This document shows, piece by piece, positions 45,428-54,097 of a DNA stretch of 64,000 nt (position 1 is its first letter; every line of letters starts with the position of its first letter). The DNA lies in NCBI GenBank assembly GCA_041191405.1, contig JBEEOW010000019.1, forward strand, positions 1-64,000, read 5' to 3'. The position numbers were made by a program, and so were the translations under genes. This stretch comes from JBEEOW01 sp041191405. GTDB taxonomy: Bacteria; Bacteroidota; Bacteroidia; Cytophagales; UBA9547. Under the pieces are notes generated by a model. The model was not told the origin of the DNA and searched no databases. It saw only the letters and a list, made by a program, of their open reading frames with translations.

Positions 45428-48052
45428 TTACTCAGCATCTGGCGCATCAGCTTCGCCTTCTTCGGCATCTGCATCATCTTCTTCAGCTTCGTCTTCGTTG
45501 ATTGGTTCTAATTCTTCAGCTTCTTCATCAGATGCAAGTACGCTTTTCATTGCTTCTAATTCTTCTTCGCTTAATTCTTCGGCTTCTTCTTCAAGCATTT
45601 TAATTTTTGCGATAGAAGTAATTGCATCTGTATCTGAAATTTTAATCAATTTAACACCTTGCGAAACCCTACCAATTTCTCTGATAGTTTTTACTGCCAA
45701 TCGAATTGTTAAACCTGATTTATTGATAATCATTAAATCGTCAGTATCTTCAACATCTAGAATACCAACAAGTAAACCTGTTTTTTCTGTAACGTTTAAG
45801 GTTCTAACACCTTTACCGCCACGTTTAGTAATTCTGTATTGAGCTACCGAAGTACGTTTACCATATCCTTTTTCTGAAACCACTAATAATGATTGGTTTT
45901 CATTTTGGATTGTTGCTAAACCTACAACTTCGTCTTCATCACTTGCTAAACGAATACCTCTTACTCCTGATGCAGTACGACCCATTGCTCTCACATTTGA
46001 CTCATTAAATCTAATAGATCTACCTGATTTCAATGCCATTACAATTTCATCGTTGTGACCACAAAGTTTCACATTTAATAATTGGTCTCCTTCATTGATA
46101 CCTATTGCAGTAATACCGTTTGCTCTTGGGCGAGAGAATGCTTCAATTGAAGTTTTCTTCACTGTACCTTTTTTGGTACACATTACTACGAAGTTATTAT
46201 TGATGTAATCAGCGTCAGATAAGTTATTTACATTGATAACTGCACGTACTGTATCGTCTTGTTCAATGTTGATTACATTTGATAATGAACGACCTTTGGT
46301 AGTTTTTCCACCTTCTGGAATTTCATAAACTTTAACCCAGAATACTTTTCCTTTTTCAGTAAATAACAATAAGTAACTGTGCGTGTTAGCTACAAAAAGA
46401 TGTTTAGTGTAATCATCTTCTTTCATTTTCACACCACGAGAACCTCTACCACCTCTACTTTGTGTCTTGTATTCAGTAATTGCCGAACGTTTAATATAAC
46501 CAGCTTCCGAAATGGTAATTACCATGTCTTCGTCAGCAATCATATCTTCCATACTAATGTCGTCAGCTGCATAAACAATTGCAGTTCTACGAGCATCGCC
46601 ATAGCGTTCTTTTACTTCAACAAGTTCTTTTTTGATAATGTCCATACGAACACTTTCATTTGCCAAAATTTCTCTTAATCTTTCAATTAAAGCCATTACT
46701 TCAGCATATTCGTTACGTAGTTTATCTTGTTCCAGACCAGTTAACTGTCTTAAACGCATTTCAACTATTGCACGAGATTGTAAATCAGAAAGTGAGAAAC
46801 GAACAATTAAATCTTCACGAGCTTGCTCTGGGCTTTTTGCCGCTTTGATAATTGCAATTACTTCATCAATGTTATCCGAAGCAATAATTAAACCCTCTAA
46901 AATATGTGCACGTTTTTCAGCTTCATCTAACTCGAAACGAGTTCTTCTGATTACCACTTCATGACGATGCTCTACAAAATAATGAATTAAGTCTTTCAAA
47001 TTCAACGTTTGCGGACGACCATGTACCAAACAAACATTGTTTATACCAAATGAACTCTGTAATTGAGTATATTTATATAAGTTATTAAGTACTACATTCG
47101 GAACAGCATCACGTTTCAAGTCATAAACCACACGCATACCATCTCTATCAGATTCATCTCTGATTTCAGCAATACCTTCAATTTTCTTTTCGTTAATTAA
47201 AGCAGCAGTTTTTTCAATCATGTTAGCTTTATTTACCATATAAGGTATTTCAGTAACAATGATTTGCTCTCTACCAGTTTTGCTGGTTTCAAAACTTGCA
47301 GTTGCTCTAATCACAACACGACCTCTACCTGTTTCATAACCAGATTTAACCCCAGTCATACCATAAATAGTTCCACCCGTTGGGAAATCTGGTGCTTTAA
47401 CTATAGTTGCAAGCTCAGTAATAGTAATTTCTCTATTGTCAATATAGGCAACAGTAGCGTCAACCACATCACTTAAATTATGTGGAGCCATGTTAGTTGC
47501 CATACCAACAGCAATACCAGTAGTTCCGTTAATTAATAAGTTAGGGATTTTTGCAGGTAAAACAGTTGGTTCTTCAAGAGAATCATCAAAGTTAGGTTGA
47601 AAATCAACCGTATTTTTATTGATATCACCTAAAAGTTCGTCAGCAATTCTTTTTAATCTTGCCTCAGTATAACGCATTGCAGCAGGAGAGTCACCATCAA
47701 CCGAACCGAAGTTACCTTGTCCATCCACCAAAGGATATCTCAAAGACCAAGGTTGAGCCATACGAACCATTGCATCATAAACCGATGTATCGCCGTGTGG
47801 ATGGTACTTACCTAGTACTTCCCCTACAATTCTCGCAGATTTTTTATAAGCTTTATTATAAGATACACCTAAATCTTGCATACCATAAAGCACACGTCTA
47901 TGTACAGGTTTTAAACCATCACGTACATCAGGAAGTGCTCTTGATACAATAACCGACATTGAGTAGTCAATATAGGCCGAACGCATTTCGTCCTCAAGGT
48001 TGATAGGAATTATATTCCCATGATTGTGTTTATCTTCTGTTTCCTCAGCCAT
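45428..48052 (-). CDS. gyrA: DNA gyrase subunit A
   Basis: 874 residues. Winged-helix and tower domains with the catalytic Tyr128 (AAMRYTEAR) and quinolone-resistance region HPHGDTSVYDAMVRMAQ; the positions equivalent to E. coli Ser83 and Asp87 are Thr89 and Asp93. The C-terminal beta-pinwheel includes a GyrA-box-like KRGGKG, supporting GyrA rather than ParC. The last 50 residues are a strongly acidic Glu/Asp/Ala tail, typical of Bacteroidota GyrA and known in other species to tune DNA wrapping. A heptamer repeat lies immediately upstream. Confidence 0.96.
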   Translation of the reverse strand: MAEETEDKHNHGNIIPINLEDEMRSAYIDYSMSVIVSRALPDVRDGLKPVHRRVLYGMQDLGVSYNKAYKKSARIVGEVLGKYHPHGDTSVYDAMVRMAQPWSLRYPLVDGQGNFGSVDGDSPAAMRYTEARLKRIADELLGDINKNTVDFQPNFDDSLEEPTVLPAKIPNLLINGTTGIAVGMATNMAPHNLSDVVDATVAYIDNREITITELATIVKAPDFPTGGTIYGMTGVKSGYETGRGRVVIRATASFETSKTGREQIIVTEIPYMVNKANMIEKTAALINEKKIEGIAEIRDESDRDGMRVVYDLKRDAVPNVVLNNLYKYTQLQSSFGINNVCLVHGRPQTLNLKDLIHYFVEHRHEVVIRRTRFELDEAEKRAHILEGLIIASDNIDEVIAIIKAAKSPEQAREDLIVRFSLSDLQSRAIVEMRLRQLTGLEQDKLRNEYAEVMALIERLREILANESVRMDIIKKELVEVKERYGDARRTAIVYAADDISMEDMIADEDMVITISEAGYIKRSAITEYKTQSRGGRGSRGVKMKEDDYTKHLFVANTHSYLLLFTEKGKVFWVKVYEIPEGGKTTKGRSLSNVINIEQDDTVRAVINVNNLSDADYINNNFVVMCTKKGTVKKTSIEAFSRPRANGITAIGINEGDQLLNVKLCGHNDEIVMALKSGRSIRFNESNVRAMGRTASGVRGIRLASDEDEVVGLATIQNENQSLLVVSEKGYGKRTSVAQYRITKRGGKGVRTLNVTEKTGLLVGILDVEDTDDLMIINKSGLTIRLAVKTIREIGRVSQGVKLIKISDTDAITSIAKIKMLEEEAEELSEEELEAMKSVLASDEEAEELEPINEDEAEEDDADAEEGEADAPDAE

Positions 48053-48154
48053 ATTAGGTATTAGGTCTTTTTAGTATTAGGTCGTTGGTATGAAGTCTTA
48101 AGTATTAGGTATTAAGTAACAATGTCTTAATACTTTATACCTAGTACTTAATAC
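48053..48154. repeat. Degenerate heptamer repeat spacer 6 (upstream of gyrA)
   Basis: The whole gap between the gyrA start and the stop of the next minus-strand gene. Left arm 48058-48120 with units such as GTATTAG, GTCTTAA and GTATTAA; right arm 48124-48154 with the complementary units. The two can pair. Confidence 0.78.
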
Positions 48155-48382
48155 TTACTCATTCTTCTTTTTATTAATAATATCAGGAAAATCTTCACCT
48201 GTTTTAGGGTTTTGATTTAATCTCCACCAAGGTAATCCCCTAAAGTTTACACCTCTATGGATATGCATCATCCTAATGTTACACGCTTTTATTTTACATC
48301 TAGGCACAAAAATATGGCAAGCATTACATAATAATATTACCAATATTGCGGTTAAAAACCTTTGAACTGATTTTTTAAACAT
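48155..48382 (-). CDS. Small putative lipoprotein with a Cys/His-rich conserved core
   Basis: 75 residues. The N-terminus (FLTAILVILLCNAC) fits a lipoprotein signal with Cys as acceptor. The rest, CKIKACNIRMMHIHRGVNFRG then LPWWRLNQNPKTGEDF, resembles a short conserved Bacteroidota protein that I recall by its CxxxxCHVRMVH pattern and a PWW/NPKxGE end. The Cys and His could bind a metal. Function unknown. It is upstream of gyrA on the same strand, across a heptamer repeat. Confidence 0.65.
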   Translation of the reverse strand: MFKKSVQRFLTAILVILLCNACHIFVPRCKIKACNIRMMHIHRGVNFRGLPWWRLNQNPKTGEDFPDIINKKKNE

Positions 48383-48574
48383 ACATGCAATTTAAACATA
48401 GAAATTGTTTACAAGTTACAGCTTTTTTATTTAAAAAATATAGTTTTTGATTAAAAATTATACTTAAAAGACACATTTAAAGTACTTATTTTTCATTTTG
48501 ACATACATTTTTAAGCTTCTTTTTTAAATTTAAATATTTCTTAGAATAATACTTTTATTTAAGTTCATATTTTG

Positions 48575-48582
48575 TATTTTTG
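48575..48582 (+). promoter_or_regulatory. Candidate -7 box
   Basis: TATTTTTG, 29 bases before the ATG at 48612. No -33 TTG. The 229-base divergent spacer shows no other feature. Confidence 0.35.
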
Positions 48583-48611
48583 AACGATAGGTTTATATTA
48601 TTTTAATTTTA

Positions 48612-50030
48612 ATGGCTATGGAAGTTAACGAGCAAACACCACGTCTTAAAGCGTTACAAATCAACCTGAATCCTTTAACCTACGGTACCTTTGCAGAAAT
48701 TGGTGCTGGTCAGGAAGTTGCAGCATTATTTTTTAAAGCTGGTGCAGCTTCGGGTACTATTGCAAAAACCATGTCGGCGTATGATATGACTTTTTCTGAT
48801 GCCATTTATGGTAAAGAAGAATCAGGCAGATATGTGTGTGAAAGCAGGTTAAATAAAATGCTTAACAAGGAATACTCTTTGTTATTGGAACGTTTGAAAG
48901 GTGTTCGTCCTGCCGATACTTTATTTTTCTCTTTTGCAAACACTGTAGTTTGCTTAAACTTCAATAAAACAAACCAAGGACATGGTTGGCTAGGAGTGAG
49001 ATTTCAGTTAGAACCTGATTCTGAACCAAATGAGTTGATTGTACATGTTAGAATGTTAGATTTAGATTCGGCATTGCAACAACAAGCAATTGGTATTTTG
49101 GGCGTAAATATGGTATATAGCTGTTTTTATTTTCATGATAATCCTGAAAAAATGATGACTTCATTGATGGATAATCTTGGAAATGATAGGGTTGAAATTG
49201 ATATTTTTAAATTATCAGGTCCAAATTTTACGCATGTTGATAATAGGTTAATGGCGTTGAAATTGGTAAAAAATGGCTTAACAAATGCAGCTTTATTTGG
49301 ACCAAATGGAAACGTACTTCAACCTTCAGAAGCATTTTACAAGAAAAATATTTTAGTAACTCGTGGACGATTCCGCCCATTAACTAAAGTAAATTTAGAT
49401 ATGTTTCAGAAATCATTTGAACAATTTTCAAATGATAAAGCAGTACATGGAGCACCAATTATTGAACTTGCTGAATTAACTTTAGCTAATCTTCGTACTG
49501 ATTCTCAGGAAATTGATGAAAAAGACTTTTTAGATAGAGCAGATTTACTGTGTAGTACAGGTAAAAATGTGTTGATTTCAAATTACCATGAATATTACAG
49601 ATTGGTTACTTATCTTTCTCAAAACACAAAACTGAAAATTGGAATCGTTATTGGCGTGCCAAGTTTATCTGATTTGTTTAATGAAAAATATTATTTCAAC
49701 CTAAAAGGAGGAATTTTAGAATCGTTTGCACAGCTATTTAGTAGAAATGTAAAACTTTATATTTATCCAACATTAAACACTGAGGATAAATCAATTATGA
49801 CAGGTAAAAGTTATAAACTGCCTGCTACTCAAATTGATTTATTTGAATATTTATGGGTGAATGACAAAATTGAAGATGTTGCCAATGCTGATTTAACCAA
49901 CCTTGGTGTTTATTCAGACGATGTACTGAAAATGATGCAAGGTCATGTTCCAAATTGGGAACGTTTTGTACCTTCGTATGTTTCAGAAGCCATCAAAGAA
50001 AAGCATTTGTTTGGGTATTATGTGAGTTGA
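48612..50030 (+). CDS. Conserved-looking cytoplasmic protein of unknown function
   Basis: 472 residues without signal peptide or membrane helices. The N-terminus has a Gly/Ala-rich segment (YGTFAEIGAGQEVAALFFKAGAASGTIAKTMSAYD) that resembles a nucleotide- or cofactor-binding turn, then NLNKTNQGHGWLGVRFQ-type strands; later parts include VTRGRFRPLTKVNLDMFQ and LISNYHEYYRLVTYLSQN. I have seen this type of protein as an uncharacterised conserved protein in many bacteria, but do not know its role. It has its own promoter-like box; the next gene is 60 bases further on. Confidence 0.85.
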   Translation: MAMEVNEQTPRLKALQINLNPLTYGTFAEIGAGQEVAALFFKAGAASGTIAKTMSAYDMTFSDAIYGKEESGRYVCESRLNKMLNKEYSLLLERLKGVRPADTLFFSFANTVVCLNFNKTNQGHGWLGVRFQLEPDSEPNELIVHVRMLDLDSALQQQAIGILGVNMVYSCFYFHDNPEKMMTSLMDNLGNDRVEIDIFKLSGPNFTHVDNRLMALKLVKNGLTNAALFGPNGNVLQPSEAFYKKNILVTRGRFRPLTKVNLDMFQKSFEQFSNDKAVHGAPIIELAELTLANLRTDSQEIDEKDFLDRADLLCSTGKNVLISNYHEYYRLVTYLSQNTKLKIGIVIGVPSLSDLFNEKYYFNLKGGILESFAQLFSRNVKLYIYPTLNTEDKSIMTGKSYKLPATQIDLFEYLWVNDKIEDVANADLTNLGVYSDDVLKMMQGHVPNWERFVPSYVSEAIKEKHLFGYYVS

Positions 50031-50090
50031 GTTTAATTTAATTGTTAAAAGACTATTTTAATTTAGAAATTCATTTAAAAAAGTTTAATA

Positions 50091-50864
50091 ATGATTACAC
50101 TTGATGAATTAGTTATTCAAAATATAGAAGGAAAAAATGTTTTTATTAAACGAATTTCTGATTTGACCAGTAGTTCTCCTCAAATTGATTTACTAAATAT
50201 TTGGTTTTGTCATGAATCAATTGCTGTAAAAAATATAAGAGATATGAATTTTGATTTGGCAAAAAATCACTTTTATAATTGTGGTCTAATAGATGTGCTT
50301 CGTTGTGAAAAATTTAATGATATTTTTCTGGAATATGCTTTAGTTAATACTTGTTGTGCAATTTTAAGTGATAATGAACGCTTAATTGAAAGATTTGCAT
50401 CACTAAGTTATAAACCTTGGGGTAAAATGAAGGGTATGGAAGAAAATGTTATTTTGGGTAAAATGCCAATTTGGAGTAATACAATTCAGCATTTTATGAT
50501 TAATAACAAACAAGGAATAGAAAGAAATTTAAATATTTTAGAGACTAAAACTATACCAAAGCTCAAAAAAAATGAACAATTATTGTTGCATGATTTTGAG
50601 TTTTTTAAGGCATTGTATAATAAAGATAAAAATAAAGTTGAGGAGATATTAGATATACTTACAAGTTCCAAAATACATAAAAAAAGAACTTTCAACGAAA
50701 TATTAGGGCAATATGTATCATTTCCTGCATTAGGTTATGCTAAATTAGCATGGAGACATGGTATTGAAGTGAAATTGTCAAGTTCTTTAATACCAAAAGA
50801 ATTACTACCAATCAAACCTCTAACCGAATATAAATCTGCTTATGATTTTTTACCAACTTTGTAA
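50091..50864 (+). CDS. Possible Imm49-type immunity protein
   Basis: 257 residues, all-helical, no signal. The C-terminal end (FPALGYAKLAWRHGIEVKLSSSLIPKELL) and the helical repeats before it look like Imm49, a family of immunity proteins for polymorphic toxins. No toxin gene is adjacent, so if correct this would be an orphan immunity gene. Confidence in the coding call is high, in the family low. It stands between a conserved hypothetical gene and dprA. Confidence 0.7.
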   Translation: MITLDELVIQNIEGKNVFIKRISDLTSSSPQIDLLNIWFCHESIAVKNIRDMNFDLAKNHFYNCGLIDVLRCEKFNDIFLEYALVNTCCAILSDNERLIERFASLSYKPWGKMKGMEENVILGKMPIWSNTIQHFMINNKQGIERNLNILETKTIPKLKKNEQLLLHDFEFFKALYNKDKNKVEEILDILTSSKIHKKRTFNEILGQYVSFPALGYAKLAWRHGIEVKLSSSLIPKELLPIKPLTEYKSAYDFLPTL

Positions 50865-50930
50865 AGTTGATGATTTATTTTTAAAAATCAATTTTACCTC
50901 AATTCACTTTTAAATCTCCCATTTATTAAA

Positions 50931-50938
50931 TATGTTTG
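50931..50938 (+). promoter_or_regulatory. Candidate -7 box of dprA
   Basis: TATGTTTG fits TAnnTTTG, 41 bases before the start. No -33 TTG. Confidence 0.35.
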
Positions 50939-50979
50939 AACTTTATATTAATTAATACTCACTAATTTTTAATAACACA

Positions 50980-52086
50980 ATGTTATACGAAATTGCACTT
51001 TGTAATTTGCCAGGCGTAGGCGATAAAATGGGAAAACATCTTATCAGTTATCTTGGTGGAGCTGAGCAAGTTTTTAAAGCTAATAAAAAACGATTACTTT
51101 CTGTAAATGGTATAGGTAATGTATTAGCTGATAATATTTTAAATAATACGCAAAGTGCTTTAATTACTGCCGAAGAAACCATCAAAAAGTGCGAAAAAGA
51201 AAACATAAAAACACTTTTTTATACACAAGCTGAATACCCAAAAAGGTTAAATGAAATTGCTGATGCACCTATTTTATTGTATCAAAAAGGCAATGCTGAT
51301 TTAAATGCACAGCGTACAGTTGCCATAGTTGGCACTCGCAATGCTAGTAATTATGGAAAAGAAGTAACAGCTAAAATTGTGTCTGAACTAGTTCCTTATA
51401 ATGTAAATGTAATCAGTGGTTTAGCTTACGGTATTGATATTGAAGCACATAAAGCTTGCATAAAATTGGGCTTGCCAACGGTAGGAGTGTTAGGTTGTGG
51501 AATTGATATTGTTTATCCGAGTCAGCATAAATCAGTTGCCAAGGAAATGGAAAAGCAAGGTGCTCTTGTAAGTGAATATGGCATGGGAGTGAAGCCCGAT
51601 GCACCTCGTTTTCCGCAAAGAAATAGAATAATAGTTGGTTTGGCCGATGCTGTTATTGTGGTTGAAACGGCAGACAAAGGTGGTACATTAATTACTGCCG
51701 AAATTGCTTTTTCATACAACAAAGAAGTGTATGCCGTTCCTGGAAATATTGATAGTAAATATTCAGAAGGTTGTAATAATTTGTTGGTAAATCAAAAGGC
51801 AAATGTTTTACTATCCGCAAATCAGATTATTAAAGATTTTAATTGGGATAAATCTGAAAGTAATTCTGATTCAAAAGCAATTTCTGAAATAATTGATTTT
51901 TCAGCTTTAAGCGATGATGAACAAAAAGTAGTACAACTTTTAAGTACTGTAACTGATATTCAGATTGATGAACTAAGTTGGAAAACTCAAATTTCCATTT
52001 CAACTATTGCCTCCATGTTATTAGGGTTAGAATTTGCAGGAATTGTAAAAATGATGCCTGGTAAAAAAGTTAAATTGGTAAAATAA
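50980..52086 (+). CDS. dprA: DNA-processing protein DprA (Smf)
   Basis: Loads RecA on incoming single-stranded DNA in transformation. 368 residues: N-terminal helix-hairpin-helix (LCNLPGVGDKMGKHL at 7-21), a Rossmann-like core with AIVGTRNASNYGKEV, SGLAYGIDIEAHKA, LGCGIDIVYPSQH, and FPQRNRIIVGLADAVIVVE, and a C-terminal winged helix (QIDELSWKTQISISTIASMLLGLE). Complete and intact. Other competence genes are not seen in the window; the helix-hairpin-helix outer-membrane protein at 61150 is not a ComEA. Confidence 0.95.
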   Translation: MLYEIALCNLPGVGDKMGKHLISYLGGAEQVFKANKKRLLSVNGIGNVLADNILNNTQSALITAEETIKKCEKENIKTLFYTQAEYPKRLNEIADAPILLYQKGNADLNAQRTVAIVGTRNASNYGKEVTAKIVSELVPYNVNVISGLAYGIDIEAHKACIKLGLPTVGVLGCGIDIVYPSQHKSVAKEMEKQGALVSEYGMGVKPDAPRFPQRNRIIVGLADAVIVVETADKGGTLITAEIAFSYNKEVYAVPGNIDSKYSEGCNNLLVNQKANVLLSANQIIKDFNWDKSESNSDSKAISEIIDFSALSDDEQKVVQLLSTVTDIQIDELSWKTQISISTIASMLLGLEFAGIVKMMPGKKVKLVK

Positions 52087-52132
52087 ATTACAATAAAATC
52101 TTAACTTTATCCTAATTTTGGCGTAAAAGCAA

Positions 52133-52140
52133 TACTTTTG
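52133..52140 (+). promoter_or_regulatory. Candidate -7 box of the glycogen synthase gene
   Basis: TACTTTTG fits TAnnTTTG, 51 bases before the start. The nearest TTG is only 12 bases upstream. Confidence 0.35.
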
Positions 52141-52191
52141 ACTTTTTCAGTTTGTAATATTGGTAATCATTTATTAAAAGTATAGAGTACA

Positions 52192-54030
52192 ATGAGTGAA
52201 TTTGCAAAACAAGATAATATGTACAATGATTCGTTACTTGTAGAAGTTGCGTGGGAGGTTTGTAATCAAGTAGGTGGTATTTATACAGTTATACGTTCCA
52301 AAGTACCTGCAATGATTGAAAAGTGGGGCGAAAATTATTGTCTTGTTGGGCCATACACACATTCAAAACAACCAGCGGAGTTTGAACCAGCCGTTGATTA
52401 CAGCAACCCTGTAGGGCAAGCTGTGTTACGTATGCGTAGCATGGGAATTGAAGTTCATTACGGACATTGGCTTGTTACTGGTAAACCACAGGTAGTTCTA
52501 ATAAATTTTTATTCTATCTATTACAAATTAGGAGAAGTTAAGTTTTTTCTTTGGGAAAATCACCAAATATCACATACAGGTTATGATGGTTTGTTAGACC
52601 AAGTAATTGGTTTTGGGCATGTTGTAGCTGAATTTTTCAAAATTTTAGCATCTCCTGAAATTGGAAGTAAACCAATTTTAGCACACTTTCATGAGTGGAT
52701 GGCAGGTTTGGCAATTCCTGATTTAAGAAAAGACAACGTTAATCTGAAAATAGTATTTACCACCCACGCTACCATGTTAGGTAGGTATTTGGCAATGAAC
52801 GATTCCCATTTTTATGAGCACCTTGCCTTTATGGATTGGGAAAAAGAAGCTCGTTATTTTAATATTGAACCTCAAGTTCGTATTGAAAGAGCTTGTGCAC
52901 ATGGAGCACATGTATTTACCACAGTATCAGAGGTTACAGCAAGAGAATGTTTAGTACTTTTAGGTAGAAATCCTGATTATATTTTACCAAATGGTTTAAA
53001 TATTACTCGATTTGTGGCTATGCACGAATTTCAAGTAATGCACAAAGAATACAAGGATAAAATTAACCGTTTTGTAATGGGGCATTTCTTCCAAAGTTAT
53101 TCATTTGATTTGGATAAAACCTTGTATTTTTTCACTTCGGGACGAATGGAATATCGCAACAAAGGTTTCGATTTAACAATTGAAGCACTTGCTCGATTAA
53201 ACCATAAAATGCACTGCGAAAATATTGATATGAATGTAGTTATGTTTTTCATAACCAAACAACCATATCATTCTATAAATCCGCAAACCTTACAATCAAG
53301 AGCTATGCTCGATGAGGTAAAAGCAGCGTGTGAGGCAATTCAGAAACAAATAGGAGATAAATTGTTTTATGCGGCAGCAACTTCGCCAGACCAATCGCTA
53401 CCTGATTTGAACTCATTTGTAGATGATTATTGGAGATTACGTTTAAGAAGAACATTACACTCATGGAAAACTGGAGATTTACCATCAGTTGTAACGCATA
53501 ATTTAGTTCACGATAACGACGAAATTTTAAACTTTTTACGTGTTACCAATTTGGTAAATAACCAACATGATAAAGTGAAAGTAATTTATCATCCTGATTT
53601 TGTATCACCATCTAATCCACTTTTTGGTATGGAATACGGTCAGTTTGTTAGAGGTTGTCACTTAGGAGTGTTTCCAAGTTATTATGAACCATGGGGTTAT
53701 ACGCCATTAGAATCAATTGCAAGTGGAGTGCCTGCAGTAACAAGTGATTTGAGTGGATTTGGAGATTATGTGTTAAATACCATTCCTGATTACGAAGATA
53801 AAGGAATTTATGTAGTTACTCGTAAAGACAAAACTTTTGAAGAAGCTGCCGAAGAGTTAGCAAATACAATGTTAAACTTTGTGAAACTAACTCGAAAAGA
53901 GAGGATTCAGCAAAGAAACAGAGTAGAAAGCTCATCAGATTATTTTGATTGGAGTGTACTCGCCGATTATTACGATAAAGCACACGAAGCCGCAGTGTAC
54001 GGCAATTGTTTCAGAAATAGAATGAATTAA
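52192..54030 (+). CDS. Glycogen synthase, GT3 (eukaryote-type)
   Basis: Adds glucose from UDP-glucose (the family's usual donor) to glycogen. 612 residues in the GT-B fold, starting LLVEVAWEVCNQVGGIYTV, as in yeast and animal enzymes. It has FFTSGRMEYRNKGFDLTIEALARLN and the active-site FPSYYEPWGYTPLE with Glu499 and Glu507. A C-terminal basic helix, RKERIQQRNRVE, corresponds to the segment that in eukaryotic enzymes senses glucose-6-phosphate. So it is GT3, not the bacterial GT5 GlgA. It ends in a good terminator. No other glycogen gene is adjacent. Confidence 0.93.
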   Translation: MSEFAKQDNMYNDSLLVEVAWEVCNQVGGIYTVIRSKVPAMIEKWGENYCLVGPYTHSKQPAEFEPAVDYSNPVGQAVLRMRSMGIEVHYGHWLVTGKPQVVLINFYSIYYKLGEVKFFLWENHQISHTGYDGLLDQVIGFGHVVAEFFKILASPEIGSKPILAHFHEWMAGLAIPDLRKDNVNLKIVFTTHATMLGRYLAMNDSHFYEHLAFMDWEKEARYFNIEPQVRIERACAHGAHVFTTVSEVTARECLVLLGRNPDYILPNGLNITRFVAMHEFQVMHKEYKDKINRFVMGHFFQSYSFDLDKTLYFFTSGRMEYRNKGFDLTIEALARLNHKMHCENIDMNVVMFFITKQPYHSINPQTLQSRAMLDEVKAACEAIQKQIGDKLFYAAATSPDQSLPDLNSFVDDYWRLRLRRTLHSWKTGDLPSVVTHNLVHDNDEILNFLRVTNLVNNQHDKVKVIYHPDFVSPSNPLFGMEYGQFVRGCHLGVFPSYYEPWGYTPLESIASGVPAVTSDLSGFGDYVLNTIPDYEDKGIYVVTRKDKTFEEAAEELANTMLNFVKLTRKERIQQRNRVESSSDYFDWSVLADYYDKAHEAAVYGNCFRNRMN

Positions 54031-54034
54031 ATCT

Positions 54035-54063
54035 AAAGCCTCGAAGAAATTCGGGGCTTTTTT
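54035..54063 (+). terminator. Terminator after glycogen synthase
   Basis: An 11-bp stem (54035-54045 with 54050-54060, one wobble), GAAA loop, T-run. Confidence 0.88.
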
Positions 54064-54097
54064 GGGTATAAAATATCAACAAAGCTTAATTGTTTAA

